Shown here piece by piece: positions 48,912 to 58,600 of a DNA stretch of 64,000 nt. The DNA is taken from NCBI GenBank assembly GCA_016196035.1, contig JACPYM010000066.1, positions 62,001-126,000 on the forward strand. Reading direction: 5' to 3'. Source of the stretch: Acidobacteriota bacterium (GTDB lineage: Bacteria; Acidobacteriota; Blastocatellia; RBC074). Both the position numbers and the translations under genes were made by a program. How positions within the stretch are numbered: position 1 is the stretch's first letter; every line of letters begins with the position of its first letter. Under the pieces are notes generated by a model. That model was given only the letters and a program-made list of their open reading frames with translations. It did no database searches and was not told the origin of the DNA.

Positions 48912-50342
48912 ATGATCAAGCACTTCGGTCGCTGGGTAATCGTCTTGCTAATCGCCTTAACGGCCGGCGGTTGGTATTTGGAGCGCACCCTTGACCACGC
49001 AATAATTACCCAGGCTCTCTGGGTGATTTACGTCGCGGCGCCGGTGGTTAGCTTGCTGGCTATGGAGCGCCAGCGTGGCGCGCGACCCGGCGTCCTCAGC
49101 ATCCTGGCGACATTGGGGGCCGCTTTGGTTATTGCCTGGATTCTGCTTGGGCTGGACGCACGATGGTGGATCAAGGGACTGCTATTCATTGTGCTGAGCA
49201 CTCCTCTCACCTCCATCGCGAACGCCAGATTCCGGGCAGACGTCATGCGGGCGCAGCAACGCCGGGACGCGCACGCTACGCAACTCGCTGAGGCTGCCTT
49301 GGCTGGCGCGCCGGTTGAACGGTTCGCCTTGTACCTGCGTCCGTTCGTCAGCACCGACCGGTTGATAGCACAACCGTTGCCCTCAGATACCGAAGTGCCG
49401 GTTCATCTCGATGTTGAAACCGTGCTCGCGCGCGGTTTTCGCACAACGGTTCCGATCATCGCGCTGGGTACCACTGGCGATACGATGGAGGGGGCCGCGC
49501 GCGTGATGGTCAGCGATGACCACTGGCGCGAGATGGTCGAAGCGCTGGCGCGGCGTGCCGAGTTCATCGTGATGGTGCCGCTCTCGCGACCAGGTACGAT
49601 GTGGGAGTTGGAATGGCTGAAGCAAAGCGACTTGCTCAAAAAGGTTCTTTTCATTATGCCTGAGACTCTCTATGAAACACCCGGCGGAGTGGTTTCGACA
49701 CAGGAGCAAAGTGATCGCGTCTTCGAAGCAGGCGTGCAATTTTACGAGGCCTCAGTTCACATGCTCGATTTGCCGAAGGAATGGTTCGAAGCGGTGCGCG
49801 CCGCGAGAAATTTCGGTCTCGAATTTCCGCCGCTGGCCGCAGTCGGTGCTCTTTTCACGATGAATCCGGCGACCGGAAAGGTGAAAGACATTCTCCCGTT
49901 GGCATTGTCTATGGTGACCCGGCGCGTTCATTACTTGCGCACGAGCGTGGCGCGGCTGGGATTGTTGCCGGTGTCAAAGGCGCCGGGCGATTTCTCCAAG
50001 GAGTTTGTAAAGGCGATGATTTGGGGCGGGCGGACGCTCGAATTTGCCTTCATGCGCGCCGGGGACGGGTACGCCGCGTGGGGCGACACCGACACCGCAA
50101 TCAGCCTGATGCAGCGCGCGGTCGAAGCCGGACAGCCACGCCCGAAATTCTCAACTGAGTACATCCACGCACTGCCTGCGCTGATGGAGGAACGCGTGCA
50201 GGTGGGCGACACCCGCGCTGCTGCAAACTATGCTGCATTCACACGCCGGGTGTGTGCCGACGCCGGGCTGGCGGCGCTGACCACAGATGAGACGCTGCGC
50301 CAGATAGACAGTCTGTGCCGGATGGAAGCAAACCCTCAGTGA
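48912..50342 (+). CDS. Membrane-anchored protein with a TIR-like segment
   Basis: A 476-residue protein of unknown function. Four transmembrane helices (about 5-23, 31-50, 58-80, 86-104) precede a cytoplasmic region. Residues 135-250 alternate beta and alpha (FALYLRPFVSTDRL; DDHWREMVEALARRAEFIVMV; SRPGTMWELEWLKQSDLLKK; VLFIMP). The pattern AxxIVxxPSxxxGTxWELxxL resembles the part of TIR domains that carries the catalytic Glu (here Glu232 or Glu234). The last 200 residues are helical, possibly TPR-like. AGGAGG sets the start. It may be an effector or sensor; that is inference only. Confidence 0.6.
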   Translation: MIKHFGRWVIVLLIALTAGGWYLERTLDHAIITQALWVIYVAAPVVSLLAMERQRGARPGVLSILATLGAALVIAWILLGLDARWWIKGLLFIVLSTPLTSIANARFRADVMRAQQRRDAHATQLAEAALAGAPVERFALYLRPFVSTDRLIAQPLPSDTEVPVHLDVETVLARGFRTTVPIIALGTTGDTMEGAARVMVSDDHWREMVEALARRAEFIVMVPLSRPGTMWELEWLKQSDLLKKVLFIMPETLYETPGGVVSTQEQSDRVFEAGVQFYEASVHMLDLPKEWFEAVRAARNFGLEFPPLAAVGALFTMNPATGKVKDILPLALSMVTRRVHYLRTSVARLGLLPVSKAPGDFSKEFVKAMIWGGRTLEFAFMRAGDGYAAWGDTDTAISLMQRAVEAGQPRPKFSTEYIHALPALMEERVQVGDTRAAANYAAFTRRVCADAGLAALTTDETLRQIDSLCRMEANPQ

Positions 50343-50409
50343 TTTGGAAACGGCCTTGTCTGCGTTCAAACGCACTGCTCTGCCATTGAACAAGGGATGC
50401 TTCGCCATT

Positions 50410-50541
50410 ATGTCGCAACTGATTGTTGACCAAATCTGCGAACTCAGGCAGGAAGTCGAAGAATACATCGGTATGACGGACGCTATCCAAATCTGGCAGG
50501 TGCGTGAACGTGTTGCTGCCGAGGCCGGAATCCAAAGCTGA
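50410..50541 (+). CDS. Possible 43-residue small protein
   Basis: A short frame encoding MSQLIVDQICELRQEVEEYI and a further charged helix, with no Pro and a plausible amphipathic pattern. The nearest purine-rich stretch (AAGGGA) is about 13 nt upstream, which is too far to be persuasive. It lies between the TIR-like membrane protein and the M1 peptidase. It may be spurious. Confidence 0.25.
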   Translation: MSQLIVDQICELRQEVEEYIGMTDAIQIWQVRERVAAEAGIQS

Positions 50542-50663
50542 CTTGACCAACCGCCGGATGTCAGGCCGTATACCGAATATGCCGCCGCCTGAGTACGCTT
50601 GCCTTCTCACGCCTTCGCTCGCATCATCCTCGCCATCAAATCCACCTCCAAAGGAAAACACCA

Positions 50664-52298
50664 ATGCGCATATTTCGTTTCACCTGGCTCTCTTTGCTCG
50701 TCCTGGTCAGCTTGACCGCGGCCCAAAACCCCGCGCCCAGAACGCCGTCCCGCGCCGACCTCCTGCGCGGTGAATACAGCGCGTGGCGGGCGAATAACGA
50801 TCTGCTTTCCTACGACCTCGACATTCGCGTAGACCCCGACAAGAAATTCATCAGCGGCAAGAATACGATTCGCTTCCGCATGCTCAAGCCGGACACGCGC
50901 ATCCAGCTCGACCTGTTCGCCAATCTCAACGTAGACAAAATTCTGCACGGCGCGACCGAATTGAAATACACACGCGAGTTGGGCACGGTCTGGGTGGATT
51001 TCCCCGCGCCGCCCAAACAAGGCTCGGTGCAAGCCATCGAGTTTTACTATTCGGGCAATCCGCAAGAGACGGGGCGTTTCGGCGGCATCAGCTTTCGCAA
51101 AGACCCGGCGGGGCGTCCGTGGATCACGACCGCGTGCGAGGGCATCGGCGCAAGCATCTGGTGGCCGAACAAAGATCAGCAACAAGACGAAGTCGAAAGC
51201 ATGCAAATGCACATCGCCGTGCCCAACGCGTTAACCGATGTGTCGAACGGGCGCTTCGTTGGCAAAAAAGATTTGGGCGATGGTTACACGCGCTGGGATT
51301 GGAACGTCAGCTATCCGATCAACAATTACAACGTCTCGCTCAACATCGGCCAGTACGAACATTTCAGCGACAAGCTGGGCGGCCTGACGCTGGATTTTTA
51401 CTGCCTGCCCGAAAACCTGGAAAAAGCCCAGCGCCAGTTCGCCCAGGCCAAACCGATGATCGTGGCGTTTGAAAAGTATTTCGGCCCGTATCCCTTCAAA
51501 CGCGACGGCTACAAATTGATCGAAGTGCCGTACTCCGGCATGGAGCATCAGAGCGCCGTGACGTATGGCAACCGCTTCGCCAACGGCTATCTCGAACGCG
51601 ACTGGACGGGCGTGGGCGTCAGCCTGAAGTTCGATTTCATCATCATTCACGAGAGCGCGCACGAGTGGTTCGGCAACAGCATCACCGCCGCCGATGTTTC
51701 CGACCAATGGATTCACGAAGGCTGGGCGACTTACGCCGAATGCGTTTATGTAGAGGCCCTGTTCGGCAAAGAGGATGCGCTGAAATACACGAACGGCTAT
51801 AAAACGAAGGTGCGCAATCAACAACCGATCATTCCGCCGCACGGCATCAACGCGACACCGGGGCAGGATCAGTATTTCAAGGGCGCGCTATTTTTGAATA
51901 CGTTGCGCTCGGTCATCATTGATAAAGATGGTGACGATGCGCGTTGGTGGAAGGCCTTGCGCGCGTATTGCGAGCGGTTCAAATACCGCAACATCATGAC
52001 CGAAGACCTCGTGCGGTTTTTCAACGCGCAGACGGGCCAGAACCTGACGCCGATTTTTGACCAGTACTTGCGGCAGGCGGCCTTGCCTGTGTTGGAACTG
52101 CGCTTTGCGCTGGGCAGCGTGGATTATCGCTGGAAGGCGGAGACGAAGGGTTTCGCCATGCCGATCAAAGTGGGACGGCGCGGGCAGTGGCAAACGATCA
52201 AACCAACAGCGGAATGGCAGACGATGAAGACGGATTTGGGGAAGGATGCGTTTGGGGTGGCGACGGATTTGTATTACGTCGAGGTCAGCAAGAGTTGA
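50664..52298 (+). CDS. Exported M1-family aminopeptidase-like metallopeptidase
   Basis: A 544-residue protein with a signal peptide (about 1-20). The N-terminal beta domain is followed by a thermolysin-like catalytic domain with the zinc motif HESAH (329-333, catalytic Glu330), third ligand Glu352 in WIHEGWATYAE, and the exopeptidase motif GxMEN in the form GMEHQ (about 294-298; His for Asn). It is shorter than classical M1 enzymes because the helical C-terminal domain is reduced. It probably trims peptides in the periplasm. AAAGGAAA precedes the ATG. It converges on the selenoprotein gene. Confidence 0.93.
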   Translation: MRIFRFTWLSLLVLVSLTAAQNPAPRTPSRADLLRGEYSAWRANNDLLSYDLDIRVDPDKKFISGKNTIRFRMLKPDTRIQLDLFANLNVDKILHGATELKYTRELGTVWVDFPAPPKQGSVQAIEFYYSGNPQETGRFGGISFRKDPAGRPWITTACEGIGASIWWPNKDQQQDEVESMQMHIAVPNALTDVSNGRFVGKKDLGDGYTRWDWNVSYPINNYNVSLNIGQYEHFSDKLGGLTLDFYCLPENLEKAQRQFAQAKPMIVAFEKYFGPYPFKRDGYKLIEVPYSGMEHQSAVTYGNRFANGYLERDWTGVGVSLKFDFIIIHESAHEWFGNSITAADVSDQWIHEGWATYAECVYVEALFGKEDALKYTNGYKTKVRNQQPIIPPHGINATPGQDQYFKGALFLNTLRSVIIDKDGDDARWWKALRAYCERFKYRNIMTEDLVRFFNAQTGQNLTPIFDQYLRQAALPVLELRFALGSVDYRWKAETKGFAMPIKVGRRGQWQTIKPTAEWQTMKTDLGKDAFGVATDLYYVEVSKS

Positions 52299-52322
52299 AC
52301 AGTTGATGGGGTTGAACAAAAC

Positions 52323-52507
52323 CAAAAGCCCTGAAAGGGCGACATTCAATAGCCAGGGGCAGCGTCCCTAGCGGCGGACGGGAAAAGTAAGAAGCCCTGA
52401 AAGGGCGAAATACGGTGCGGGTATTTCGCCCTTTCAGGGCTTTTGGTTTTACTGCGTTCTGACCCAGGGCGTTGCCCTGGGCTTCCATCTTGCGCCCCGT
52501 TGGGGCT
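52323..52507. repeat. Composite array of short palindromes, copy 2
   Basis: Built from the same modules as 22549-22747: GCCCTGAAAGGGC (three times), CCCAGGGCGTTGCCCTGGGC and GCCCCGTTGGGGC. The left half is partly decayed (AGCCAGGGGCAGCGTCCCT). It lies between the convergent M1 and selenoprotein genes. Confidence 0.85.
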
Positions 52508-52550
52508 TTCAGCAGAAGAGCCGAATCAGTGTCGCAGCACTGCTTCAATC

Positions 52551-53714
52551 TTACTGCTTGCCCTCTTTCTTCAACTTGCGCGGCGCGTAATAGGGCTTGC
52601 CGTTCAGCTTCTGCACTTCTTTCATAAAGCTGGTGCCGTACTCGCGCTCGGCATCTGACAGCGCCCAGGCCTGGCGTTTGTAATTCCAACTGTCGGGATT
52701 GAGTCGTTGCGCCTCTTTGTAATGCCGGATCGAAGCCGGGCCTTGGCCGTTGTGATAGAGGTATTCGCCCAAGGCAAACTCAGCAGCGGCCAGCGCCCAT
52801 TCGGGCTTTTGCGGTGTGAGGCGTTCGCGGATTTCCACTTCACTCAGTGCAAACTGGCTCTGGTCGCCCTTGGCCGCCCAATCGCGGATAGCGGCGAGAT
52901 ATTCGGCGGCGTCCAAGCGGTGCATGCCCTTGTAACGGTCGTCCACATACGCGGCTTCGTTCGGACGCACGATGCGGCCTTGTTCGTTGATCCAGACGGC
53001 GGTCGGCACGTTGACCATGTCATAGAGCCGCGTGACCAGATGTTGGGTGTCAACCAAGACCGTGTATTCAGGTTTGGCCGCGTCAATCCAGGGTTTGGCG
53101 TCTTTGACGCCGCCGGTATCTTGGGCGACCGAGACGATCTCGAAGTTTTTGTCTTTCAATTCGGCGTAGAGCTTCTGCCAGCCTGGCAGGTCAAAGCGGC
53201 AGCCTCACCACGAAGCCCAGGTGATCAACAACACCTTCTTGCCGCGCAAGTCATGCAACGCGTGCGGCTTGCCATTCACATCGGGCAGCGTGAAATCGGG
53301 CGCGGTCAGCGAGCCTACAAAAGCATTTTGCACTTCCGGGCGCTCGCCGAAATACCAGGTCTCGGCTTCACGTGCGACAGGCTGATGCAACAGGCGCGCA
53401 AACTCGCTCAGGTTGAACCAGTTGGTCTTGCCTTGCGGACGCAAAAACGCGGTCTTGCGGTTTTTCGGCAGCGGGAAACAGAGTTCGTCGCGGCAAACGC
53501 CTTGCGGTTTCAAAGCGAATCTAGTCGCGCGTGTCAGGTCAGCCAGCGTCACCCACAGATCGCCGCTTGCGTTCATTGCAGCGGGCGGTGTGGCGACAGC
53601 CGTGGCGACTTCGTCGTAAATGACCGTTTGTTTGCCGGGGTCGGCAGCGCGAGTTGTCATAGTTGCGAGTACGCAAAAGAGAAGTGCGCGGATGAGTCGG
53701 TTGATGGTTTTCAT
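52551..53714 (-). CDS. Probable TlpA/ResA-like selenoprotein with in-frame UGA (Sec170)
   Basis: A 387-residue frame interrupted only by TGA at 53207-53205. The N-terminus has a signal peptide (MKTINRLIRALLFCVLATM) and a region of unknown fold. A thioredoxin-like domain then begins FTLPDVNGKPHALHDLRGKK, reaches LLITWASW, then the TGA, then GCRFDLPGWQKLY, and continues to the cis-Pro loop NVPTAVWI and a C-terminal TPR-like stretch. The UGA stands where redoxins have their nucleophilic Cys, giving W-U-G-C. A hairpin with a bacterial SECIS layout follows at 53171-53197. The product would be a periplasmic redox enzyme. No Shine-Dalgarno site is clear, so the start is uncertain. A pseudogene is the alternative. 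Confidence 0.8.
53171..53197 (-). promoter_or_regulatory. Candidate bacterial SECIS hairpin
   Basis: Immediately 3' of the UGA in the mRNA: upper stem CTGCC/GGCAG (53189-53185 with 53179-53175), five-nt apical loop AGGCU with G at its second position, lower stem GCUU/AAGC with a 5' bulge of four nt. The loop starts 20 nt after the UGA, inside the range known for bacterial SECIS elements. Confidence 0.65.
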
Positions 53715-53740
53715 GGTTTGTTTTGCAAATCGGAACACGA

Positions 53741-53836
53741 GTACGGTATGGCGCGCGTGCGCAAGCGGAGCCGTCGCACGATGTTCATTGGCGATGAGTT
53801 GCCAAACGCCGCTTGCGCACGCGCGCGGTGCCGTAC
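53741..53836. repeat. Palindromic repeat, AGTACCGCGCGCGT family, copy 4
   Basis: GTACGGTATGGCGCGCGTGC with GCAAGCGG at the left and its near-complement at the right. It overlaps the stop codon of the HupE/UreJ gene and lies in the 121-bp space before the selenoprotein start, so it may separate the two transcription units. Confidence 0.8.
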
Positions 53837-54942
53837 TAAAGCAGCGTCCGTTGAATCAGCCAATACGCGCCCGCCAACGCCACCAGCACCGAGCAAACAG
53901 GCACGTAACGCTTCATAAAGATCGGCGATTTATGGAAATGCCAGATCAGCGGCAACACCAGAATCGCAATCGAGATCTGGCCGATCTCCACACCCAGATT
54001 GAAGGAGAACAGCGGCAGCGCCACGCCGCCGCCATTCACGCCAATGCCCAGTTCACGCAACACCGACGCGAAACCGAAGCCGTGAATCAACCCGAAGCAC
54101 CACGTCAGCAACCAGCGTTTTTCGTAATTGTGCCGCACCAGGTTTTCAATCCCGACATACACAATCGAAGCCGCGATCAGCGGTTCGACAACCTTGGACG
54201 GCAAACTGACCCAGCCCAGCGTGGCGACGGCCAGGGTCAGCGAATGCGCCAGTGTGAACGAAGTGATGATCTTGGCCGCTTCTTTGAAGCTGCCGCCGAC
54301 GATGAGCAGCGCGAACAGGAACAGCAGGTGATCGTAGCCGGTGAAAATGTGCTCGATGCCTAGCTTGACGAATTCGCTGAAGGAAAAAGCGGCGGCCTGG
54401 TTGGCGCTGGCGCTGGTCGCATTGGCGCTGCTGTCAAAGGTGTCGTGGGCAACGTCCAGAATTTGCTCGTTAATCGTTTGCCCCTGTTCGCCGCGCAACG
54501 AGATGACGTGGCGGTGGCCGCGCGCGAGTTTCGGCAACAGCAACGATTTCGCTTTGATGGGCAGCGCGGCGTCGCCCAGAAAGGTGATGTAAAAGAGCAC
54601 ATCGTTAAAGTCGTCGAGTTCGGCTTTGCTGCTCAACACCGACAAGCGTTGGCCGTTGGCGGTGACTTCCAGCATCGTGTTCGCCAGAGCTTCCAGTTTG
54701 GGGCGCGCGGCGGCGAATTCTTCGGCTGAATACTTGCCATCGCCATTGCTGTCTATCGTCACCAACGGCGCAATTTCAGCGCGATTAAACGCCAGGAAGG
54801 CGATCAATTGTCCGCCCGCCAACCGCAATTCGATATTGCTCAAACCGGGATCGTGCGCCCAAGCGGGTTGCACCAGCATTGCGCACAGCAGCAATTGCCA
54901 CAGCGCGCGCATCAGCCTGGCGGGTTGATTTTGTTGCTTCAT
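53836..54942 (-). CDS. HupE/UreJ-family membrane protein with EF-hand-like loop
   Basis: A 368-residue protein. The signal peptide (ending QPAWA) is followed by an extracytoplasmic domain with a calcium-type loop DSNGDGKYSAEEF (about residues 64-76), then six or so transmembrane helices with the family His motifs GIEHIFTGYDHLLF, TLAHSLTL and LIHGFGFA. HupE/UreJ proteins are linked to nickel or other metal transport, but this longer subgroup with an N-terminal domain is uncharacterised and no hydrogenase or urease genes are near. Located 121 bp upstream of the selenoprotein on the same strand. Confidence 0.9.
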   Translation of the reverse strand: MKQQNQPARLMRALWQLLLCAMLVQPAWAHDPGLSNIELRLAGGQLIAFLAFNRAEIAPLVTIDSNGDGKYSAEEFAAARPKLEALANTMLEVTANGQRLSVLSSKAELDDFNDVLFYITFLGDAALPIKAKSLLLPKLARGHRHVISLRGEQGQTINEQILDVAHDTFDSSANATSASANQAAAFSFSEFVKLGIEHIFTGYDHLLFLFALLIVGGSFKEAAKIITSFTLAHSLTLAVATLGWVSLPSKVVEPLIAASIVYVGIENLVRHNYEKRWLLTWCFGLIHGFGFASVLRELGIGVNGGGVALPLFSFNLGVEIGQISIAILVLPLIWHFHKSPIFMKRYVPVCSVLVALAGAYWLIQRTLL

Positions 54943-55631
54943 AAATGTTTGCGTTAAAGAAAAGAGCGTCGCGCCATCAAACCATGTCTAGCCGCCGGAA
55001 AACAACCAGACGTTGACCAAGCGCAAGAATTTTCTTTGGGTAGCGTTTGAACGCCTCGTATAGAGTGCTGCTGCAAGCCGCAGCTTTTTGGTTGTGCCCG
55101 GCAGTTTTCGACTCCTCTCGGCCCATCGCAGGCAAATGAAAAGCTGCAATGTGCCGCGACATTTCATACTGTTTGCAGTCGTTAGCGTCAGTTTTTTCAT
55201 CGGAACGGGAATTTTTTGTGACATTTTGGGACAGTCGCTTGCGTTCAATCTCTAAGAAATGTATTTAGCTAACGACAAAGCACTGCGACTCTCATTTATG
55301 CTTTGTTACGGAAGGGTTCAGTAATCGGATTGGAACACGCACTAAGATTAGAGTACGGAAGGGCGAGATAGTGCGGGCCTTGTTCATTTCCTTTACAGCT
55401 AACATTCCCGGCTTACGAAGTCAGCGTTCCCACGCGCTGGCTTGATTAATCTTCTACTCGTGGGATAGTTGTCTTGTTCGGCGAGTAACCTTAGACAAGC
55501 GACCTAACACCTTTAGCAAAACTTCCTTTTGTCTGTCGCCCCGGACATCTGCCAAGTGTCTGCATGGCTTTGCCCAGGCGTATTTGCGCGCTCTTCACGC
55601 AGGGTATCACTACCCGTTTCAGGAGATTCCC
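54943..55631. other. Long leader/intergenic region before the giant gene
   Basis: 689 bp without a convincing gene. The last 230 bp show a hairpin TTGTCT/AGACAA (55469-55474 with 55493-55498) followed by GCGACC, and a segment AGGCGTATTTGCGCGCTCTT (55576-55595) that resembles the conserved tail of leaders A and B. This hints at a distant third copy of that leader, but the match is weak. Confidence 0.4.
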
Positions 55632-58600
55632 ATGACACCTCAAGCTTCTTCAGCACGCAGCTTCACCAGCAAAATTCAGCAACTGCGTAATCTGCGCCGC
55701 ACGCTTGCCGCCCTGTGCGCGACAGCGGCGCTCGTCACAGGCATCTTGTATGCGCCCGCCGGTAAAGCCGCCGTCAACCAAATGTTGCATCGCGCCTGGC
55801 CGAGCATGAGGGCGACCAAAGCCGCCCCCGCGCCCCGCGCCGCCAAAACCGCCAAAGCGGCAGCCACACGAAATCTGGCCGCTGCGCCTGCTGGCAACCT
55901 GAATATCGCGCGCCAGGGCCACGCCGCCATGCGCCTGAGCGATGGCAAAATCCTGGTCGTCGGTGGCGAGAACGCCAACGGTCTGATCCGCGAATCGGAA
56001 ATCTTCAACCCGGCCACGCACAGTTTCATCACCGCCGCCAGCCTGGACACGGCGCGCACCGAACACACGCTGACGCGCCTCGCCGACGGCCGCATCCTGG
56101 TCATTGGCGGACGCGGCCAAGCCCAGCCGCTGCGCACCACTGAAATTTATAACTACAGCGGGAACGTCTTCACGCCCGGCCCGGCTCTGAATCGCCCGCG
56201 CGCCGGTCACACCGCGACCACGCTGGCCGACGGCCGCATCCTGATCGCGGGCGGCAGCGCCGATGGCAGCGCCGAAATTTACAACCCCGCGACCCAGAGT
56301 TTCACGGTCGTGACGGGACGCCTGGATACGGCGCGCTCCTTCCATGGCGCCGCGCTGCTCAACACCGGCAAAGTCCTGCTGGCGGGCGGCAAGCTGACGA
56401 ACGGTAGCGCCTTGAATTCGGCGGAACTCTTCAACCCCGCGACGCAAACGTTTGCCGCGATTGCCAAGCCGATGCGCGGCGCGCGCGTCAACCCGGTGCT
56501 CAACAAGCTGCGCGACGGCAAAATCCAAGTCATCGGCGGCGGCGAAGCGACGATGGAGATGTTCAATGCGGGCGGCGAATACTTCACCGCCTACGCCCAT
56601 TTACCCAACAACGCGGTGACGATGAAAACGCCGGGACGTGCGGCGCTCTTTTATCGCAAGAACCGTCGGTCAGCGGCAGAGACTGGGGACACGACGGGAA
56701 ATCTGAACGCATTGGTGGCCGCGCCGGATAGCAGTGACCCGACGGATCGTGATGGTTACACGATGACCGACTCTGGCAGTACGGCGCTGATCGCGGGCGG
56801 TACGGATAGCAATGGGGCGACGCTAAATTCAGCAGAGGAAACGCCTGCTTCAGCCGCGGCTGTGACGACGGATAAGACAGATTACGCTCCAGGTGAAGTC
56901 GCAACCATCACAGGCACAGGCTTCTTGCCAAATCAAAGCGTCAGCTTGTTACTCGAACGAGATCCGCCTACACCCGCGACAACGACTTGGACGGCGCAGG
57001 CAGATGCGACAGGCAATTTCACGACGGCCTATAACGTCGTGGAGACCGATCTCAACGTGTCGTTTATTCTTACGGCTTCTGGCCAGCCGGATAATTATCC
57101 TGTCGCACAAACAACCTTCACGGATGGCGCCGTTAGCGGCGCAACTGTCACGATCAAGAACGCTACTTGCACAACAAATCAGAACACCTTCAATGTCAGC
57201 GACACGGTGTGCAGCAGCGCGGTGGTAACTGTAGGTGGTTCTGGCAACGGTGATTTCCGTTATCAGTGGTACAACAGCACGACAATTAGCACCGCTACTT
57301 TGGTACGCGATACGGCACAATCGGGTCTGACTGGAACTTACACAGATACCTACTCCCCCACCACGGCTGGGACGTGGACTGTAATGATTTGTAAGACAGC
57401 CAATGCCGGGGCTTGCACAAGCCCCGGCAATCAGTCCGGCAGCGCTACTTTCATTGTAAATGGTGCTGCGCCGACCACACTTACCGTTTCCTCCGCCACT
57501 GGCACCTACGGCGGCACGATCAATCTTTCGGCCACGCTGAAAAAGACTTCGGATAATTCGGCAGTGAGCGGCAAGACGATTACCTTCACGCTGAACGGCA
57601 ACAGCTTCGCCGGCAATACCGCGACGACCAATGCCAGCGGTGTGGCGACATTATCAAACGTCAGTTTGAGCGGCATCAACGCTAGCACCTATAACACGGG
57701 CGTGGGGGCGAGCTTCGCGAGCGATTCCAGCTTTGGCGCAAGCAGCGGCAGTAATACACTGACCGTGAACAAGGCCACGCCGACGATCACCTGGAACAAT
57801 CCGGCGGACATCACCTATGGCACGGCGTTGAGCGCGACGCAACTTAATGCGACAGCGAGTGTGGCCGGCACGTTCAATTATTCACCCGCCTCCGGCGCCG
57901 TGTTGAGTGCGAGTAACGGGCAGACGTTGTCCGTGAGCTTCACGCCGACGGATACGGCCAATTACAACACGGCTTCGGCCAGCGCGACGATTAACGTGTT
58001 GAAGAAGACGCTGACGCCAACTGTCACTGTTAATAACAAAGTTTATGACCGCACAACCACAGCCACGATTGCCACGCGGTCACTCGCCGGAATCGTCGGT
58101 TCTGACGATGTGGCTTTGACCGGCGGTACCGCCACGTTCGATACGAAGAACGTCGGCACAGGCAAGACGGTGACGGTGGCCGGGCTGACTTTGAGCGGCG
58201 CCACGGCAAGTAACTACCAACTTTCTTCGACGACAGTGGCAACAACGGCGAACATCACGGCGCTGGCGCTTACCGGCACGATCACGGCCAATAGCAAGGT
58301 TTACGACGGCAATGCGACCGCGACGATTCTCACACGCGCGCTGAGCGGCGTGATTGCGCCCGATGTAGTCAACTACACCGGCGGCACGGCCAGCTTCGCC
58401 GACAAGAACGCGGGCACGGGCAAAACGGTAACGGCGACCGGGCTGACATTGAGCGGGGCCGATGCGGGCAACTACACGGTCAATGGCACCGCAACGACGA
58501 CAGCGGACATCACGGCGCGCGCGCTGACGGTCAGCGCGACGGGCGTCAACAAGGTTTATGACGGCGCTGTGACAGCCACGGTGACGTTGTCGGATGACCG

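Noticed and set aside
48437-48994. Rightward open frame of about 185 codons before the TIR-like gene
   Set aside because: No ribosome-binding site, no domain, includes the 12-bp tandem repeat, and overlaps the well-supported start at 48912.
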